The notes: a model not told the origin generated them from the sequence alone. Shown: positions 35,026-44,162, numbered from the stretch's first letter. The stretch: 64,000 nt of DNA from Kribbella sp. NBC_01245 (GCF_036226525.1 NZ_CP108487.1:4030001-4094000); one strand, 5' to 3'. Translations and numbers: made by a program.

Positions 35026-35703
35026 ATGGCCCGGACGCTTCCCGATTTGTTCAGTGCCGCCGTACGACGCGACGGCGCGAGCCCCTTCCTCACCTACTAC
35101 GACGACACCTCCGGCGAGCGGATCGAGCTGAGCTATCTCACCACCGCGAACTGGGTGGCCAAGACGGCGAACCTGCTCGTCGACGAGTACGAGCTCGAGC
35201 CGGGCGAAACCGTCGCCAGCGGTCTGCCGCCGCACTGGCTGGGCGTGGTGTGGGCGCTGGCGACCTGGTCTACGGGCGCCTCGCTGACCACCGGTCAAGG
35301 CGATCTCGCGATCACCGGGCCGGACTTCTCCGTCCGCGGCAAACGCGAAACCGTCGCCAGCGCGTTGCTGCCGCTGGGCGGACGCTTCCGCGAGCCCGTG
35401 CCGGACGGCGTTCAGGACTACGGCGCCGAGGTGTACAACCACCCGGACGGCTTCTTCCCGATGGACCCGCCGACGGAGGACTCCGCGGCGTACGACGAAC
35501 GCACCCACGCGGACGTGATCTCCACTGCGAGTACTGTCCCGCGTCGCGTCTTGACCACGAAGGACCTCATCGCGCCCGACGGCCTCGACCTGCTGGTCGG
35601 CGTGATCGCGGGCGGCGGCTCGATCGTGCTCTGCCGCAACCTCGATCCGGCCAAACTGGATCAACGCGTCGCGGACGAGAAGGTCGACGAGGTGATCAAC
35701 TGA
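35026..35703 (+). CDS. TIGR03089 family protein
   Basis: A 225-residue protein of the actinobacterial TIGR03089 family, which resembles the first part of AMP-binding (acyl-CoA synthetase-like) enzymes (SYLTTANWVAKTANLLVDEY and LEPGETVASGLPPHWLGVVW). It lacks the adenylation signatures of a complete enzyme, so an independent catalytic role is doubtful. The stop overlaps the SDR start (TGATG). Function unknown. Confidence 0.85.
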   Translation: MARTLPDLFSAAVRRDGASPFLTYYDDTSGERIELSYLTTANWVAKTANLLVDEYELEPGETVASGLPPHWLGVVWALATWSTGASLTTGQGDLAITGPDFSVRGKRETVASALLPLGGRFREPVPDGVQDYGAEVYNHPDGFFPMDPPTEDSAAYDERTHADVISTASTVPRRVLTTKDLIAPDGLDLLVGVIAGGGSIVLCRNLDPAKLDQRVADEKVDEVIN

Positions 35704-36473
35704 TGCGCCGGTACGACGAACGGGTCGCCCTGGTGACGGCGGCCGGTCAAGGAATCGGCAAGGCCGTCGCCGAGCGCATCGCGGCCGAAGGTGGTTCCGT
35801 CGTGATCACCGATCTCGACGGCGACCGGGCCGAGGCCGTCGCTTCGGAGATCGGCGAACAGGCGTTGGCGATCCGGGTCGACGTGACTTCGCGGGACGAC
35901 ATCGACGAGGCCGTGGCGGCGGCGATCGAACGCTTCGGCAGGCTCGACCTGCTGGTGAACAACGCCGGTGGTTGCGTGGTCACTTCGCGGCCGGAGCGAA
36001 CGACCGTTGACGAGTGGCACCGCCAGCTCGACGTCACGCTGATCAGCGCGGCTCAATGCATCCAGGCGGCGCTACCGCATCTGCTGGCCGTCCGGGGCAA
36101 CGTGGTGACGATCAGCTCGGTCAACGCGTTAGGGGCCTTCGGCAACGTCGAGTACTCCGCGGCCAAGGCCGGTCAGCAGAGCATGACGCAGAACTTCGCG
36201 TCCCGGTACGGCAGCAGCGGGGTCCGGTTCAACGTCGTTGCCCCAGGCACCATCCGGACTCCCAACTGGGACAACCAGCCGGGAACCCTGGAGAAGTTCA
36301 AGGCGATGTACCCGCTCGGCCGCGTGGGCGAACCCGAGGACATCGCCGCCGCCGTAGCCTTCCTGGGCTCCGCCGACGCCTCCTGGATCACCGGCCTGAC
36401 CCTCCCGGTCGAAGGCGGCGCCCTCCTAGGTCCCACCCTCTTGGACCTAAGCCCCTCCGGCCCGGCCGGCTGA
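35703..36473 (+). CDS. Short-chain dehydrogenase/reductase
   Basis: A 256-residue classical SDR. The coenzyme motif is AAGQGIGKAVAERIA, an aspartate (ITDLDGD) follows beta-2 and favours NAD over NADP, NNAG is present, and the catalytic Ser and YxxxK lie in ISSVNALGAFGNVEYSAAK. The C-terminal GRVGEPEDIAAAVAFLGS is standard. The ATG overlaps the previous stop. The substrate is unknown. Confidence 0.9.
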   Translation: MRRYDERVALVTAAGQGIGKAVAERIAAEGGSVVITDLDGDRAEAVASEIGEQALAIRVDVTSRDDIDEAVAAAIERFGRLDLLVNNAGGCVVTSRPERTTVDEWHRQLDVTLISAAQCIQAALPHLLAVRGNVVTISSVNALGAFGNVEYSAAKAGQQSMTQNFASRYGSSGVRFNVVAPGTIRTPNWDNQPGTLEKFKAMYPLGRVGEPEDIAAAVAFLGSADASWITGLTLPVEGGALLGPTLLDLSPSGPAG

Positions 36474-37427
36474 CTACCCCTTGGGCCAGGCTTCCCAGGC
36501 GGAGCGGAACATGTCGTCGACTGTGTGGGTGTTCTTCCAGCCGAGGTCGCGGGCCGCAAGCTCACCGGACGCCACTACACGTGACGGATCACCCGGACGG
36601 CGAGGAGTCTCTCCGGGCGTGAAGTCGATCCCGGTCACCCGGCGAGCCGCATCCATGATCTGGCGCACGGAGGTGCCACTACCGCTTCCGAGGTTGTACG
36701 CCGGCTCCAGCGTCTTGCCGGACTCCAGCGCCCGGGCGGCCGCCACGTGGGCGTCAGCCAGGTCCCCTACGTGCACGTAGTCCTTGACCGAGGTGCCGTC
36801 CGGAGTCGGGTGGTCCGTCCCGTAGATGCTGGGCGTCTCACCCTTGCTCAGGAGATTGCAGACGATCGGGAAGAGGTTGTACGGGCTTGCGTCGTACACC
36901 TTCGGGTCAGCCGAGCCGACCACGTTGAAGTACCTGAGCGAGGTGTGGTTCAGCTCGACGGCCTTGGCCTGGTCCGCCAGCAACCACTCGCCGACGAGCT
37001 TGGTCTCGCCGTACGGCGATTGCGGCCCGGTGGCGGTGTCCTCGGTGACCAGCTCGACGGCGGGCGTGCCGTAGACGCCGGCGCTCGACGAGAAGACGAT
37101 GTTGTGGATGTCCTGCGCGGCCATTTCGCTCAACAGCGTGACCATGGCCGTCACGTTCTGTGTATACGTGTGCAGCGGACGCTCGACCGAGACGCCCGCG
37201 TACTTGTACCCGGCCAGGTGCACCACACCGGTCACACCCGTCAGCGCGCGCCGTACGGCCTCGGCGTCGAGGAGGTTCGCCTCGATGAACGGAACACCCT
37301 CGGGCACGAAGTCCGCGTGGCCGCTCGAGAGGTCGTCGATCACCACCACGTCGATCCCGTTGTCGCGGAAGGCGCGCACCACATGCGCCCCGATGTACCC
37401 GGCACCACCCGTCACAAGCCATGTCAT
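36474..37427 (-). CDS. galE: UDP-glucose 4-epimerase
   Basis: A 317-residue extended SDR that interconverts UDP-glucose and UDP-galactose. It opens MTWLVTGGAGYIGAHVVRAF, carries the GalE-typical HLAGYKYAGVSVERPLHTY, the catalytic Ser in FSSSAGVYG and YxxxK in SPYGETK, and ends with NLGSGSGTSVRQIMDAARRV. It would supply UDP-galactose to the wall-glycan genes nearby. Divergent from the cytidylyltransferase-like gene across 33 bp. Confidence 0.93.
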   Translation of the reverse strand: MTWLVTGGAGYIGAHVVRAFRDNGIDVVVIDDLSSGHADFVPEGVPFIEANLLDAEAVRRALTGVTGVVHLAGYKYAGVSVERPLHTYTQNVTAMVTLLSEMAAQDIHNIVFSSSAGVYGTPAVELVTEDTATGPQSPYGETKLVGEWLLADQAKAVELNHTSLRYFNVVGSADPKVYDASPYNLFPIVCNLLSKGETPSIYGTDHPTPDGTSVKDYVHVGDLADAHVAAARALESGKTLEPAYNLGSGSGTSVRQIMDAARRVTGIDFTPGETPRRPGDPSRVVASGELAARDLGWKNTHTVDDMFRSAWEAWPKG

Positions 37428-37460
37428 GAGGGCAGTCTTTCACCCGTACCATGGCTCGCC

Positions 37461-38195
37461 ATGATCGGTCTCGTACTTGCCGCCGGTGCCGGGCGCCGCC
37501 TTCGCCCCTACACCGACACCCTGCCCAAGGCGCTGGTCCCGATCGATCCCGAGACCAGCGTGCTCGACCTGACGCTGGCCAACTTCGCCGAGATCGGCCT
37601 CACCGACGTCGCGATCGTCGTCGGCTACGCCGCGCAGGCCATCGCCGATCGGCAGCAGGACCTCGAGGCCAAGTACGGCGTACGGCTCGAATTGGTGCAC
37701 AACGACAAAGCCGAAGAATGGAACAACGCTTACTCTCTGTGGTGTGCGCGTGACCTGCTCGACCAGGGCGTGATCCTGGCGAACGGCGACACCGTGCACC
37801 CGGTCTCGGTCGAGGAAACCCTGCTCTCGGCTCGCGGCCAGGGCCGGATCATCCTCGCCCTGGACACCGAGAAGGCGCTCGCCGACGAGGAGATGAAGGT
37901 GATCTGGTCCGAGGCCAAGGGCGTCGAGCGGATCACCAAGCTGATGGACCCCGCCACGGCGACCGGCGAGTACATCGGCATCACCCTGATCGAGCCCGGT
38001 GCCGGCGCGGACCTCGCGGACGCCCTGCGCACCACCTGGGAGCGCGACCCGAACCTCTACTACGAGGACGGCTACCAGGAGCTGGCCGATCGTGGCCTGC
38101 GCATCGACGTGGCACCGATCGGCAAGGTCGACTGGGTGGAGATTGACAACCACGACGACCTGGCCCGCGCGCGAGAGATCGTATGCCCCTCCTAG
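37461..38195 (+). CDS. Sugar/polyol-phosphate nucleotidyltransferase (LicC-like)
   Basis: A 244-residue nucleotidyltransferase. The active-site sequence is GLVLAAGAGRRLRPYTDTLP with K in KALVPI. NNAYSLWCARDLL and GDTVHPVS resemble the phosphocholine cytidylyltransferase (LicC) branch more than hexose-1-phosphate enzymes. It overlaps the glycerol-1-phosphate dehydrogenase-like gene by 13 bases, so an activated CDP-polyol for a wall polymer is a reasonable product. The base and the polyol are not determined by the sequence. Confidence 0.85.
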   Translation: MIGLVLAAGAGRRLRPYTDTLPKALVPIDPETSVLDLTLANFAEIGLTDVAIVVGYAAQAIADRQQDLEAKYGVRLELVHNDKAEEWNNAYSLWCARDLLDQGVILANGDTVHPVSVEETLLSARGQGRIILALDTEKALADEEMKVIWSEAKGVERITKLMDPATATGEYIGITLIEPGAGADLADALRTTWERDPNLYYEDGYQELADRGLRIDVAPIGKVDWVEIDNHDDLARAREIVCPS

Positions 38196-39286
38196 CCCGG
38201 ATGATCCCCGCGCCACTCGTCGTCGACGTACGGCGCGGGGCCCTCGCCGAGCTGGGCGCGATCCTCGCCGACCAGCGCATCTCGCCCGGTGGCCGGGTGG
38301 CGATCGCGGTCGGCGCGACGTACGGCCCGACCGTGCGCAAGCTGTTCGCCGACGCGCTCGACGGGCACGGTCTTGCGGCCGCCGACTGGTTCACGGTCGA
38401 GGGCGGCACGATCAACACCGCCGTACGCCTGGTCGAGCAGGTCCGCCTGCGCCGGTACGACGCGATCGTCGGCATCGGCGGTGGCACCGTGCTGGACGTG
38501 ACCAAGTTCGCCGCGGCCCGCCTCGGTTTGCCGATGGTCGCCGTCGCCACCAACCTCGCCCACGACGGCATCGCGTCGCCGATCAGCACTCTCGACAACG
38601 ACGCCGGGCGTGGCTCGTACGGCGTGCCCGCGCCGATCGCCGTACTGGTCGATCTGGACCTGATCGCGCAGGCGCCGCCCCGGTCGATCCGCTCGGGCAT
38701 CGGCGAGATCGTCTCGAACCTGTCCGCGATCGCGGACTGGGAAGCGGCGCACCAGCAGCACGGCGAGGAGATCGACGGCCTCGCGGTATCGCTGGCGCGG
38801 ACCTCCGCCCAGGCCGTGATGAACCACCCGGGCACGATCGCCGACGACGACTTCCTGGTCACGCTGACCGAGGCGCTGGTGCTTTCCGGCCAGGCCATGG
38901 TCGTGGCGGGCACCTCGCGCCCGTCGTCCGGCGCCTGCCACGAGATCTCGCACGCGATCGACCTGATGATGCCGTCGCGCCGCGCCCACCATGGCGAACA
39001 GGTCGGCCTCGGCGCCGCCTTCGCCTGGTGGTTGCGCGGCGACGAACGCGCCTTCCACGCCACCGTCGACTGCCTGCACCGCCACGGCCTCCCCGTCCGC
39101 CCGGCCGACCTCGGCTTCAACCTCACCGAATTCGTCGAGTTCGCCACCTTCGCCCCTCAAACCCGCCCCGGCCGCCAAACCATCCTCGAATCCCTATCCC
39201 TCCCCCTCCCCGCCCTAACCACCCAAGTCCACGCCTTCGACACTCACACCCACACCCGCATAACCGAGGGCTCCGACCACCGGTAG
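38183..39286 (+). CDS. Glycerol-1-phosphate dehydrogenase-like enzyme
   Basis: A 367-residue member of the iron/zinc-dependent alcohol dehydrogenase superfamily, closest in motifs to sn-glycerol-1-phosphate dehydrogenases (AraM/EgsA). It has the NAD-binding GGGTVLDVTKFAA, then ATNLAHDGIASPIS, and metal-ligand regions GACHEISHAIDLM and RRAHHGEQVGLGAAF. These enzymes reduce dihydroxyacetone phosphate to G1P, the stereoisomer of archaeal lipids; AraM makes it in Bacillus. Linked to the cytidylyltransferase-like gene by overlap. A different polyol substrate is possible. Confidence 0.85.
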   Translation: MPLLARMIPAPLVVDVRRGALAELGAILADQRISPGGRVAIAVGATYGPTVRKLFADALDGHGLAAADWFTVEGGTINTAVRLVEQVRLRRYDAIVGIGGGTVLDVTKFAAARLGLPMVAVATNLAHDGIASPISTLDNDAGRGSYGVPAPIAVLVDLDLIAQAPPRSIRSGIGEIVSNLSAIADWEAAHQQHGEEIDGLAVSLARTSAQAVMNHPGTIADDDFLVTLTEALVLSGQAMVVAGTSRPSSGACHEISHAIDLMMPSRRAHHGEQVGLGAAFAWWLRGDERAFHATVDCLHRHGLPVRPADLGFNLTEFVEFATFAPQTRPGRQTILESLSLPLPALTTQVHAFDTHTHTRITEGSDHR

Positions 39287-39288
39287 CC

Positions 39289-39317
39289 TTGCTCGCGCAT
39301 TGCGATCGCAATACACT
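39289..39317 (+). promoter_or_regulatory. Promoter and palindromic operator of the toxin-antitoxin pair
   Basis: TTGCTC at 39289-39294 and TACACT at 39312-39317 have a 17-bp spacing. The 12-bp palindrome TTGCGATCGCAA (39300-39311) fills most of the spacer. The expected transcription start coincides with the GTG at 39324. Confidence 0.72.
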
Positions 39318-39323
39318 GGCCTG

Positions 39324-39593
39324 GTGTTCCGCGAGATCAAGGAAAGCCTGTGGTCCTCGGAGCACATCGCACGCCACGGGGTAACGATGGCCGAGGTTCG
39401 CGAAGCCATCCTGGAGCGGCCGTATTACCAGCGGCTAGGCAAGAACGATTCCTTGCTGTGTTACGGAACGACCTACACGGGCAGACACCTCCTCGTGGTC
39501 ACGGTGGAGGACAGCCCTGGAGTCGCGTTCGTCGTGACCGCACGCGAGATGACCAAAGCCGAGAAAAAGACCTTCCAGCGGGAGGCGCACTGA
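39324..39593 (+). CDS. BrnT-like toxin of a type II toxin-antitoxin pair
   Basis: An 89-residue protein resembling BrnT-family ribonuclease toxins. SSEHIARHGVTMAEVREAIL corresponds to the conserved N-terminal helix; SLLCYGTTYTGRHLLVVTV to the central strands; and VVTAREMTKAEKKTFQ to the C-terminal Arg-containing helix. The GTG at 39324 falls at the predicted transcript start, so translation is probably leaderless. An upstream TTG at 39300 lies inside the operator palindrome and is less likely. The antitoxin gene follows after one base. Confidence 0.8.
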   Translation: MFREIKESLWSSEHIARHGVTMAEVREAILERPYYQRLGKNDSLLCYGTTYTGRHLLVVTVEDSPGVAFVVTAREMTKAEKKTFQREAH

Positions 39594-39594
39594 A

Positions 39595-39918
39595 ATGACG
39601 AAGAGGGAACGACTGCCTCGATCTGAGGCCGAGCTCGAAGAGCTGGCGACCTACTACGGAGAGACCGATACCGCCGAGGAGATGGACCGCGACGGCGTCT
39701 GGGTCGAGCCGCCCATGGTCACCACCTCCCTGCGGCTGCCGAAACCGCTGATGGACGCGATCAGGGCGAAGGCCGGCGAACAGCACATCCGGCACACCGC
39801 CCTGATGCGGGACATCCTCACCGCCTGGTTCTCCTCCGACCAGACTCAGCCGAGCGAGATCATCGATCGGCTGGAACGAATCGAGCGTCTGATCAGCGAG
39901 GACCGCAAGGCCGGGTGA
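39595..39918 (+). CDS. Ribbon-helix-helix antitoxin (BrnA-like)
   Basis: A 107-residue partner of the toxin. The segment TTSLRLPKPLMDAIRAKAGE and the following helix form a ribbon-helix-helix DNA-binding unit. An acidic N-terminal 40 residues probably binds the toxin. GGAGG lies 10 bases before the ATG. Autorepression at the palindrome upstream of the toxin is expected from the family. Confidence 0.8.
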   Translation: MTKRERLPRSEAELEELATYYGETDTAEEMDRDGVWVEPPMVTTSLRLPKPLMDAIRAKAGEQHIRHTALMRDILTAWFSSDQTQPSEIIDRLERIERLISEDRKAG

Positions 39919-39968
39919 GCCCGGCGTTGCGGGTCACCCGGCCATCCAGTCATGGCCGTTGCCGATGG

Positions 39969-41345
39969 TTAGGCGGCGGCTTGGGTGGCGGGGGTTTGCA
40001 GGGTTCGGTGGGCGGTGGTGAGGCTGGCGGCGAGGGTTAGGGCGGTGGCGGTGGTGATGACGGCTAGGTAGATGGCCGTGCCTTGGTCGGGGATGACGGT
40101 GCCGGTGCGGGCGATGCTGAACGGGATGATGCCGGCGATGGCCGCCGCCGAGCCCGCGAGCACGCCGGTCAGGGCCAACGCGATGCCTTCGTAGCCGACC
40201 ATCCGGAGGACTTGGCCCGGGGTTGAGCCGACCAAGCGCTGGCGGCCGAACTCCTGCCGCCGGAAAATGGTTGCCGCGATCAACGTGTTGACGAGCATGA
40301 TGGCGGCGAACAGCGCGATCATGCCGACGACCACGAAGTTCAGGGTCTCGATCGCGTCCGCCTCCGCGGCCATGTCCGCCCCGGCCGCCGAAACGGGACC
40401 GCCGATCGCTGCAGCGGCAGCGGAGTTCTCGATGCTCTGCAGGTAAAGCGTGCCCGTGGCCATGCCGGTGAAGAGGATGATCGGGACCAGAGCGCCTGCC
40501 ATCTGGTGAGTACGACGGCGCAGGTTCATCGTGGTGAGGTAGCCCGGCGCGCCCGCACCTCGCAGCGGCCCGACCAGCACGGCCGTCACCACGCGGAGCA
40601 GGACCGGAGCGAACAAGGCGAGCCCGATCGACAGCAGGATCGCCGTCTGCCCACCCGTGGCCATCGCCTCGATCCCCTTGCCCTTACCCGTGATCGCCGT
40701 GACAGCGCCACAAGCGGCACCCGCGGCGAGGAAGAACCAGCCCGCGATCATCCGGAGCCGGCCGAGGCGCGGCTCCTCGAGTGCGACGGCCGCGAGCGCC
40801 TCGCGAGCACCGAGCCGGGTCACCCGCCGAGTGGCGATCACAGCGGCCACCACAGCCGCCGTGAAGGTGATGCCGAGGCCGATCCCGATCGCCATACCCC
40901 CGAAGGCGGGAACGACCTCAGCCGGCACCTGGCCCGTGTCCTTCAGCACCGACAACAGCCAGCGACCCCCAACCACCGCTAGCGGAATCGCCAACGCGGC
41001 CGCGACGAGTGCCACCACCGCCGACTCGGCCACGATCATCCGGCCGATCTGCGCGGGCGTGGCGCCGATGCTCTTCAGCAGGGCCATCTCCTGCCCACGC
41101 TGGCGAACGGACAAGGTCAACGTGGCCGTCACCGCGAACACGACGATCAACAGCCCCCAACCGCCGACCACGACCGCCATCAGGAACAACGTCTCCTCGG
41201 CGGCGGCGTCCACCGCGGGACCGCCCGCCGTGTCCAGCATCGACGCGAACGTCATCAGGATGATCGCGCCCAGGAACAAGGCCAGAAAGCTCGCGGCGAA
41301 CGCCCCCAGCCGATATCGCAACGAACGCAAGGCCAGGCCGATCAC
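39969..41345 (-). CDS. FtsX-type ABC transporter permease
   Basis: A 458-residue membrane protein with the MacB/FtsX topology: two FtsX-like blocks (VRQRGQEMALLKSIGATPAQ and FRRQEFGRQRLVGSTPGQVL) with eight or so membrane segments in total. Such permeases commonly export lipids, peptides or antibiotics. The GTG start overlaps the ATPase stop (GTGA at 41342-41345). Because the partner ATPase is frameshifted, this half may be orphaned. It separates the polyol genes from the glycan exporter. Confidence 0.88.
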   Translation of the reverse strand: MIGLALRSLRYRLGAFAASFLALFLGAIILMTFASMLDTAGGPAVDAAAEETLFLMAVVVGGWGLLIVVFAVTATLTLSVRQRGQEMALLKSIGATPAQIGRMIVAESAVVALVAAALAIPLAVVGGRWLLSVLKDTGQVPAEVVPAFGGMAIGIGLGITFTAAVVAAVIATRRVTRLGAREALAAVALEEPRLGRLRMIAGWFFLAAGAACGAVTAITGKGKGIEAMATGGQTAILLSIGLALFAPVLLRVVTAVLVGPLRGAGAPGYLTTMNLRRRTHQMAGALVPIILFTGMATGTLYLQSIENSAAAAAIGGPVSAAGADMAAEADAIETLNFVVVGMIALFAAIMLVNTLIAATIFRRQEFGRQRLVGSTPGQVLRMVGYEGIALALTGVLAGSAAAIAGIIPFSIARTGTVIPDQGTAIYLAVITTATALTLAASLTTAHRTLQTPATQAAA

Positions 41346-42099
41346 GCGGCACCTGCCGGAATGGCATCACCGAGGTGGGTCATCCGCTCCGCGACAGCTT
41401 CGGCCGTCGGCGACTCCAGCCGGCCCGCGATCTTGCCGTCGGCCAGGAAGACGACGGCGTCGGCGTACGACGCGGCGATCGGGTCATGGGTCACCAGCAC
41501 AACGGTTTGCTCGTAGACCTGGACCGACTCCTGCAGTAGCTCGAGCACCTCGCGAGCGGCGCGTGAATCCAGCGCACCGGTCGGCTCGTCGGCGAAGATC
41601 ACCCGTGGCTCGGTCGCCAGCGCCCGGGCGATCGCGACGCGTTGCTGCTGCCCCCCGGACAGCTCGGCCGGGCGATGATCCAGCCGGTCGGCCAGGCCCA
41701 TCCGGCCAAGGATCTCCTGGCAGCGGCGACGGTCGACCCGGCGGCCTGCCAGGCGCAGCGGCAAGGTGACGTTCTGTAGAACGGTCAGCGTGGGCAGCAG
41801 GTTGAACTGCTGGAAGACGAACCCGATCCGTTTCCGCCGGAACTTCGTCAGCGCGGCTTCACTACCGCCTGTGAGCTGCTCACCCTCGATATAGACGCGA
41901 CCACTCGTAGGTTGATCGAGGCCGGCCGCACAGTGCAGGAAGGTGCTCTTCCCGAACCGGAGGGGCCCATCACCGCGGTGAAACTGCCCGAAGGCAGGCT
42001 CAGCGTGACGCCGTCCAGCGCGGTCACCGGATTCCCGGCCGTGCCATAAACCTTACGGACGTCGATGAGCCGAACAGCTTCACCGTTAGTTGTCTTCAT
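41342..42099 (-). pseudogene. ABC transporter ATPase, frameshifted in Walker A
   Basis: A MacB/LolD-like ATPase broken by the loss of one base near 41,949-41,953. The frame reads [19 protein letters not shown] then [10 protein letters not shown], where Walker A should continue KST, but becomes RAPS. One base later the normal sequence resumes: [65 protein letters not shown]. The rest is intact to the stop. It is therefore either a very recent inactivation or a sequencing error. The ATG at 42,099 has GGGAG upstream. Confidence 0.88.
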
Positions 42100-42102
42100 C
42101 AC

Positions 42103-42431
42103 TCGAACTCCCTGCCGCGAACGCCGTGAACCGCCGCCCGCTGAATCTGCCGATGCCTCGACGTTAGGCCGCCCGATCGCCCAGCCCCATGGGGTTGAGC
42201 ACCCAATTCAGGTGGGGAAAACCCCACCCCTACACTGCGGAAAACCGCCCACCAGGCGGCAATAGCCCTCAAGGTCTGACCGGCCAGACTGGGAACCTCA
42301 CAGCGGGCCAGGGCGTTGGCTGGACGTGTCATGTTGCGACGAGGTCCTGAAACCGATTGGATACGGTCCGCAACCGCGCGAAGAGCGCGCCGGTTATAGA
42401 TGTCCTGACGGACCCCAGTAGATTGGCCCGC
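42103..42431. other. Gene-free stretch between divergent transporters
   Basis: No gene is supported. It holds short hairpins: GTGGGG-aaaa-CCCCAC near 42,213 and GCGG-aaaa-CCGC near 42,237. These lie in the region where promoters for the FtsX-type ABC genes (minus) and the Wzm-like gene (plus) are expected. Confidence 0.6.
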
Positions 42432-43322
42432 ATGTCAACCGCCCCCGAGTCGGTCGGGACCGCATCACTCGCGGCAATGGCCGAGCAGTTCGGGTTGTCG
42501 AAGAGTTCGGTGCGCCCACCTTTCGGCAGCTACGTCCGTGAACTCTGGGGACGACGCCAGTTCGTCCTCAGCTATGCCCGTGCCCGCACCTACGCGGCGT
42601 ACGCCGGGGCTCGCCTCGGCTCGCTGTGGCAGGTGCTCACGCCGTTGTTCAACGCGGCGGTCTACTACCTTGCCTTCGGCCTGCTGCTGAACACCAAGGG
42701 CGGTATCGAGAACTACACCGCCTTCCTGATCTGCGGCATGTTCGTCTTCAGCTTCACCCAGCGCTCGATGATCGAGGGTGCCCGGTCCATCTCGGGCAAT
42801 ATGTCCCTGATTCGCACGCTGCACTTCCCGCGGGCCACGCTTCCGATGGCCTACGTACTGAACGAACTGACCCAGATGTTCCTCTCGATGGGCATCCTGC
42901 TGGTGATCGTGGCGTTCACCGACGGTTTCGCCGTGAGCTGGCTGCTGATCATCCCGGCACTCATCCTGCAGACCGGGTTCAACATCGGCATGACCCTGAC
43001 GTTCGCCCGGATGGGCGCGTTCATGGGCGACCTGAACCAGTTGCTGCCGTTCATCACCCGCACCTGGCTGTACGCGTCCGGCGTCTTCTTCTCCATCCCG
43101 GACAAGCTGCGCGAAGCGGACGCCCCGGGCTGGGTCATCCAGGTGCTCGCGTTCAACCCGATCGCGGCGTACATCGACATCATGCGGCAAGCGATCCTGG
43201 CGAACCACGAACCACACCAGTTGCCCAACGCCTGGTGGATCGCCAGCGGCTGGACCGTCCTTGCCCTCGTCGGGGGCTTCATCTACTTCTGGCGTGCGGA
43301 GGAGAGGTATGGACGTGGCTGA
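42432..43322 (+). CDS. ABC-2 type polysaccharide/teichoic acid export permease
   Basis: A 296-residue permease with six membrane segments of the Wzm/TagG type. Landmarks are RARTYAAYAGARLGSLWQVL at the start of the membrane domain, GMFVFSFTQRSMIEGARSI and ITRTWLYASGVFFSIPDKL. It moves undecaprenyl-linked polymers outward with its ATPase. The ATG at 42432 is preferred over an upstream in-frame start at 42357. It overlaps the ATPase gene by 14 bases. Confidence 0.9.
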   Translation: MSTAPESVGTASLAAMAEQFGLSKSSVRPPFGSYVRELWGRRQFVLSYARARTYAAYAGARLGSLWQVLTPLFNAAVYYLAFGLLLNTKGGIENYTAFLICGMFVFSFTQRSMIEGARSISGNMSLIRTLHFPRATLPMAYVLNELTQMFLSMGILLVIVAFTDGFAVSWLLIIPALILQTGFNIGMTLTFARMGAFMGDLNQLLPFITRTWLYASGVFFSIPDKLREADAPGWVIQVLAFNPIAAYIDIMRQAILANHEPHQLPNAWWIASGWTVLALVGGFIYFWRAEERYGRG

Positions 43323-44112
43323 AGCCGCAGTCCCGAGCCCGGTGACTGCTCCAGCGGCACAAAAGGTCCCGACGGTGATCGCGGACAACGTGCACATCAT
43401 CTACAAGGTGATGGCGGGTGGTAGCAAGGGCACCGCGGCGACCGCGTTGTCCCGGCTGATCAAGCGCCAGCAGCGTCCGACCGTGCGTGAGGTGCACGCG
43501 GTCAAGGGCGTCACGTTCACCGCGTACAAGGGTGACGCGATCGGTCTGATCGGCCGCAACGGCTCGGGCAAGTCGACGCTGCTGCGTGCGGTGGCCGGCC
43601 TGCTGCCGCCCGCGAGCGGCTCGGTCTACACCAACGGCCAGCCGTCGCTGCTGGGCGTCAACGCCGCGATGATGAACGACCTGAGCGGCGACCGGAACAT
43701 CGTGCTCGGCTGTCTCGCGATGGGTATGAGCCCGGAGGAGATCGAGAAGAAGTACGACGAGATCGTGGACTTCGCGGATATCGGTGAGTTCATCGATCTG
43801 CCGATGCGGACGTACTCGTCGGGTATGGGCGCGCGGTTGCGGTTCGCGATCGCGTCGGCCAAGACCCACGACATCCTGCTGGTGGACGAAGCGCTGGCAA
43901 CCGGTGACGCGAACTTCCGGGTCAAGTCCGAGCAGAAGATCAAGGATCTGCGCGACGAGGCCGGCACGGTGTTCCTGGTCAGCCACAGCCTGGAGACCGT
44001 GATCGACACGTGTAACCGGGCCATCTGGCTCGACAAGGGCATCATCAAGATGGACGGCGATGCCCAGGAGGTCGTCGACGCCTACCTGGCGGAGACCACC
44101 ACCAAGCGCTGA
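43309..44112 (+). CDS. Polysaccharide-export ABC ATPase (Wzt/TagH type)
   Basis: A 267-residue ATPase. After a 30-residue disordered N-terminus come Walker A GRNGSGKST, the LLGVNAAMMNDLSGDRNI loop typical of TagH/Wzt, the signature TYSSGMGARLRFAIA, Walker B ILLVDEALATGD and the switch region VSHSLETV. Wzt-type enzymes with long C-terminal domains bind the glycan; this one ends at the core, so it is of the short TagH-like or Wzt-minus type. The ATG at 43309 has GGAGAGG. A terminator follows. Confidence 0.92.
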   Translation: MDVAEAAVPSPVTAPAAQKVPTVIADNVHIIYKVMAGGSKGTAATALSRLIKRQQRPTVREVHAVKGVTFTAYKGDAIGLIGRNGSGKSTLLRAVAGLLPPASGSVYTNGQPSLLGVNAAMMNDLSGDRNIVLGCLAMGMSPEEIEKKYDEIVDFADIGEFIDLPMRTYSSGMGARLRFAIASAKTHDILLVDEALATGDANFRVKSEQKIKDLRDEAGTVFLVSHSLETVIDTCNRAIWLDKGIIKMDGDAQEVVDAYLAETTTKR

Positions 44113-44120
44113 GAGCAAAC

Positions 44121-44162
44121 GAAGAACCCCGCCACTCCAGAACCGGAGTGGCGGGGTTCTTC
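44121..44162 (+). terminator. Long perfect hairpin terminator
   Basis: An 18-bp perfect stem (GAAGAACCCCGCCACTCC) with a 6-base loop. The stem itself supplies the T-rich 3' end (GGTTCTTC). It lies between the convergent Wzt-like ATPase and GT2 genes and may work on both strands. Confidence 0.85.
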
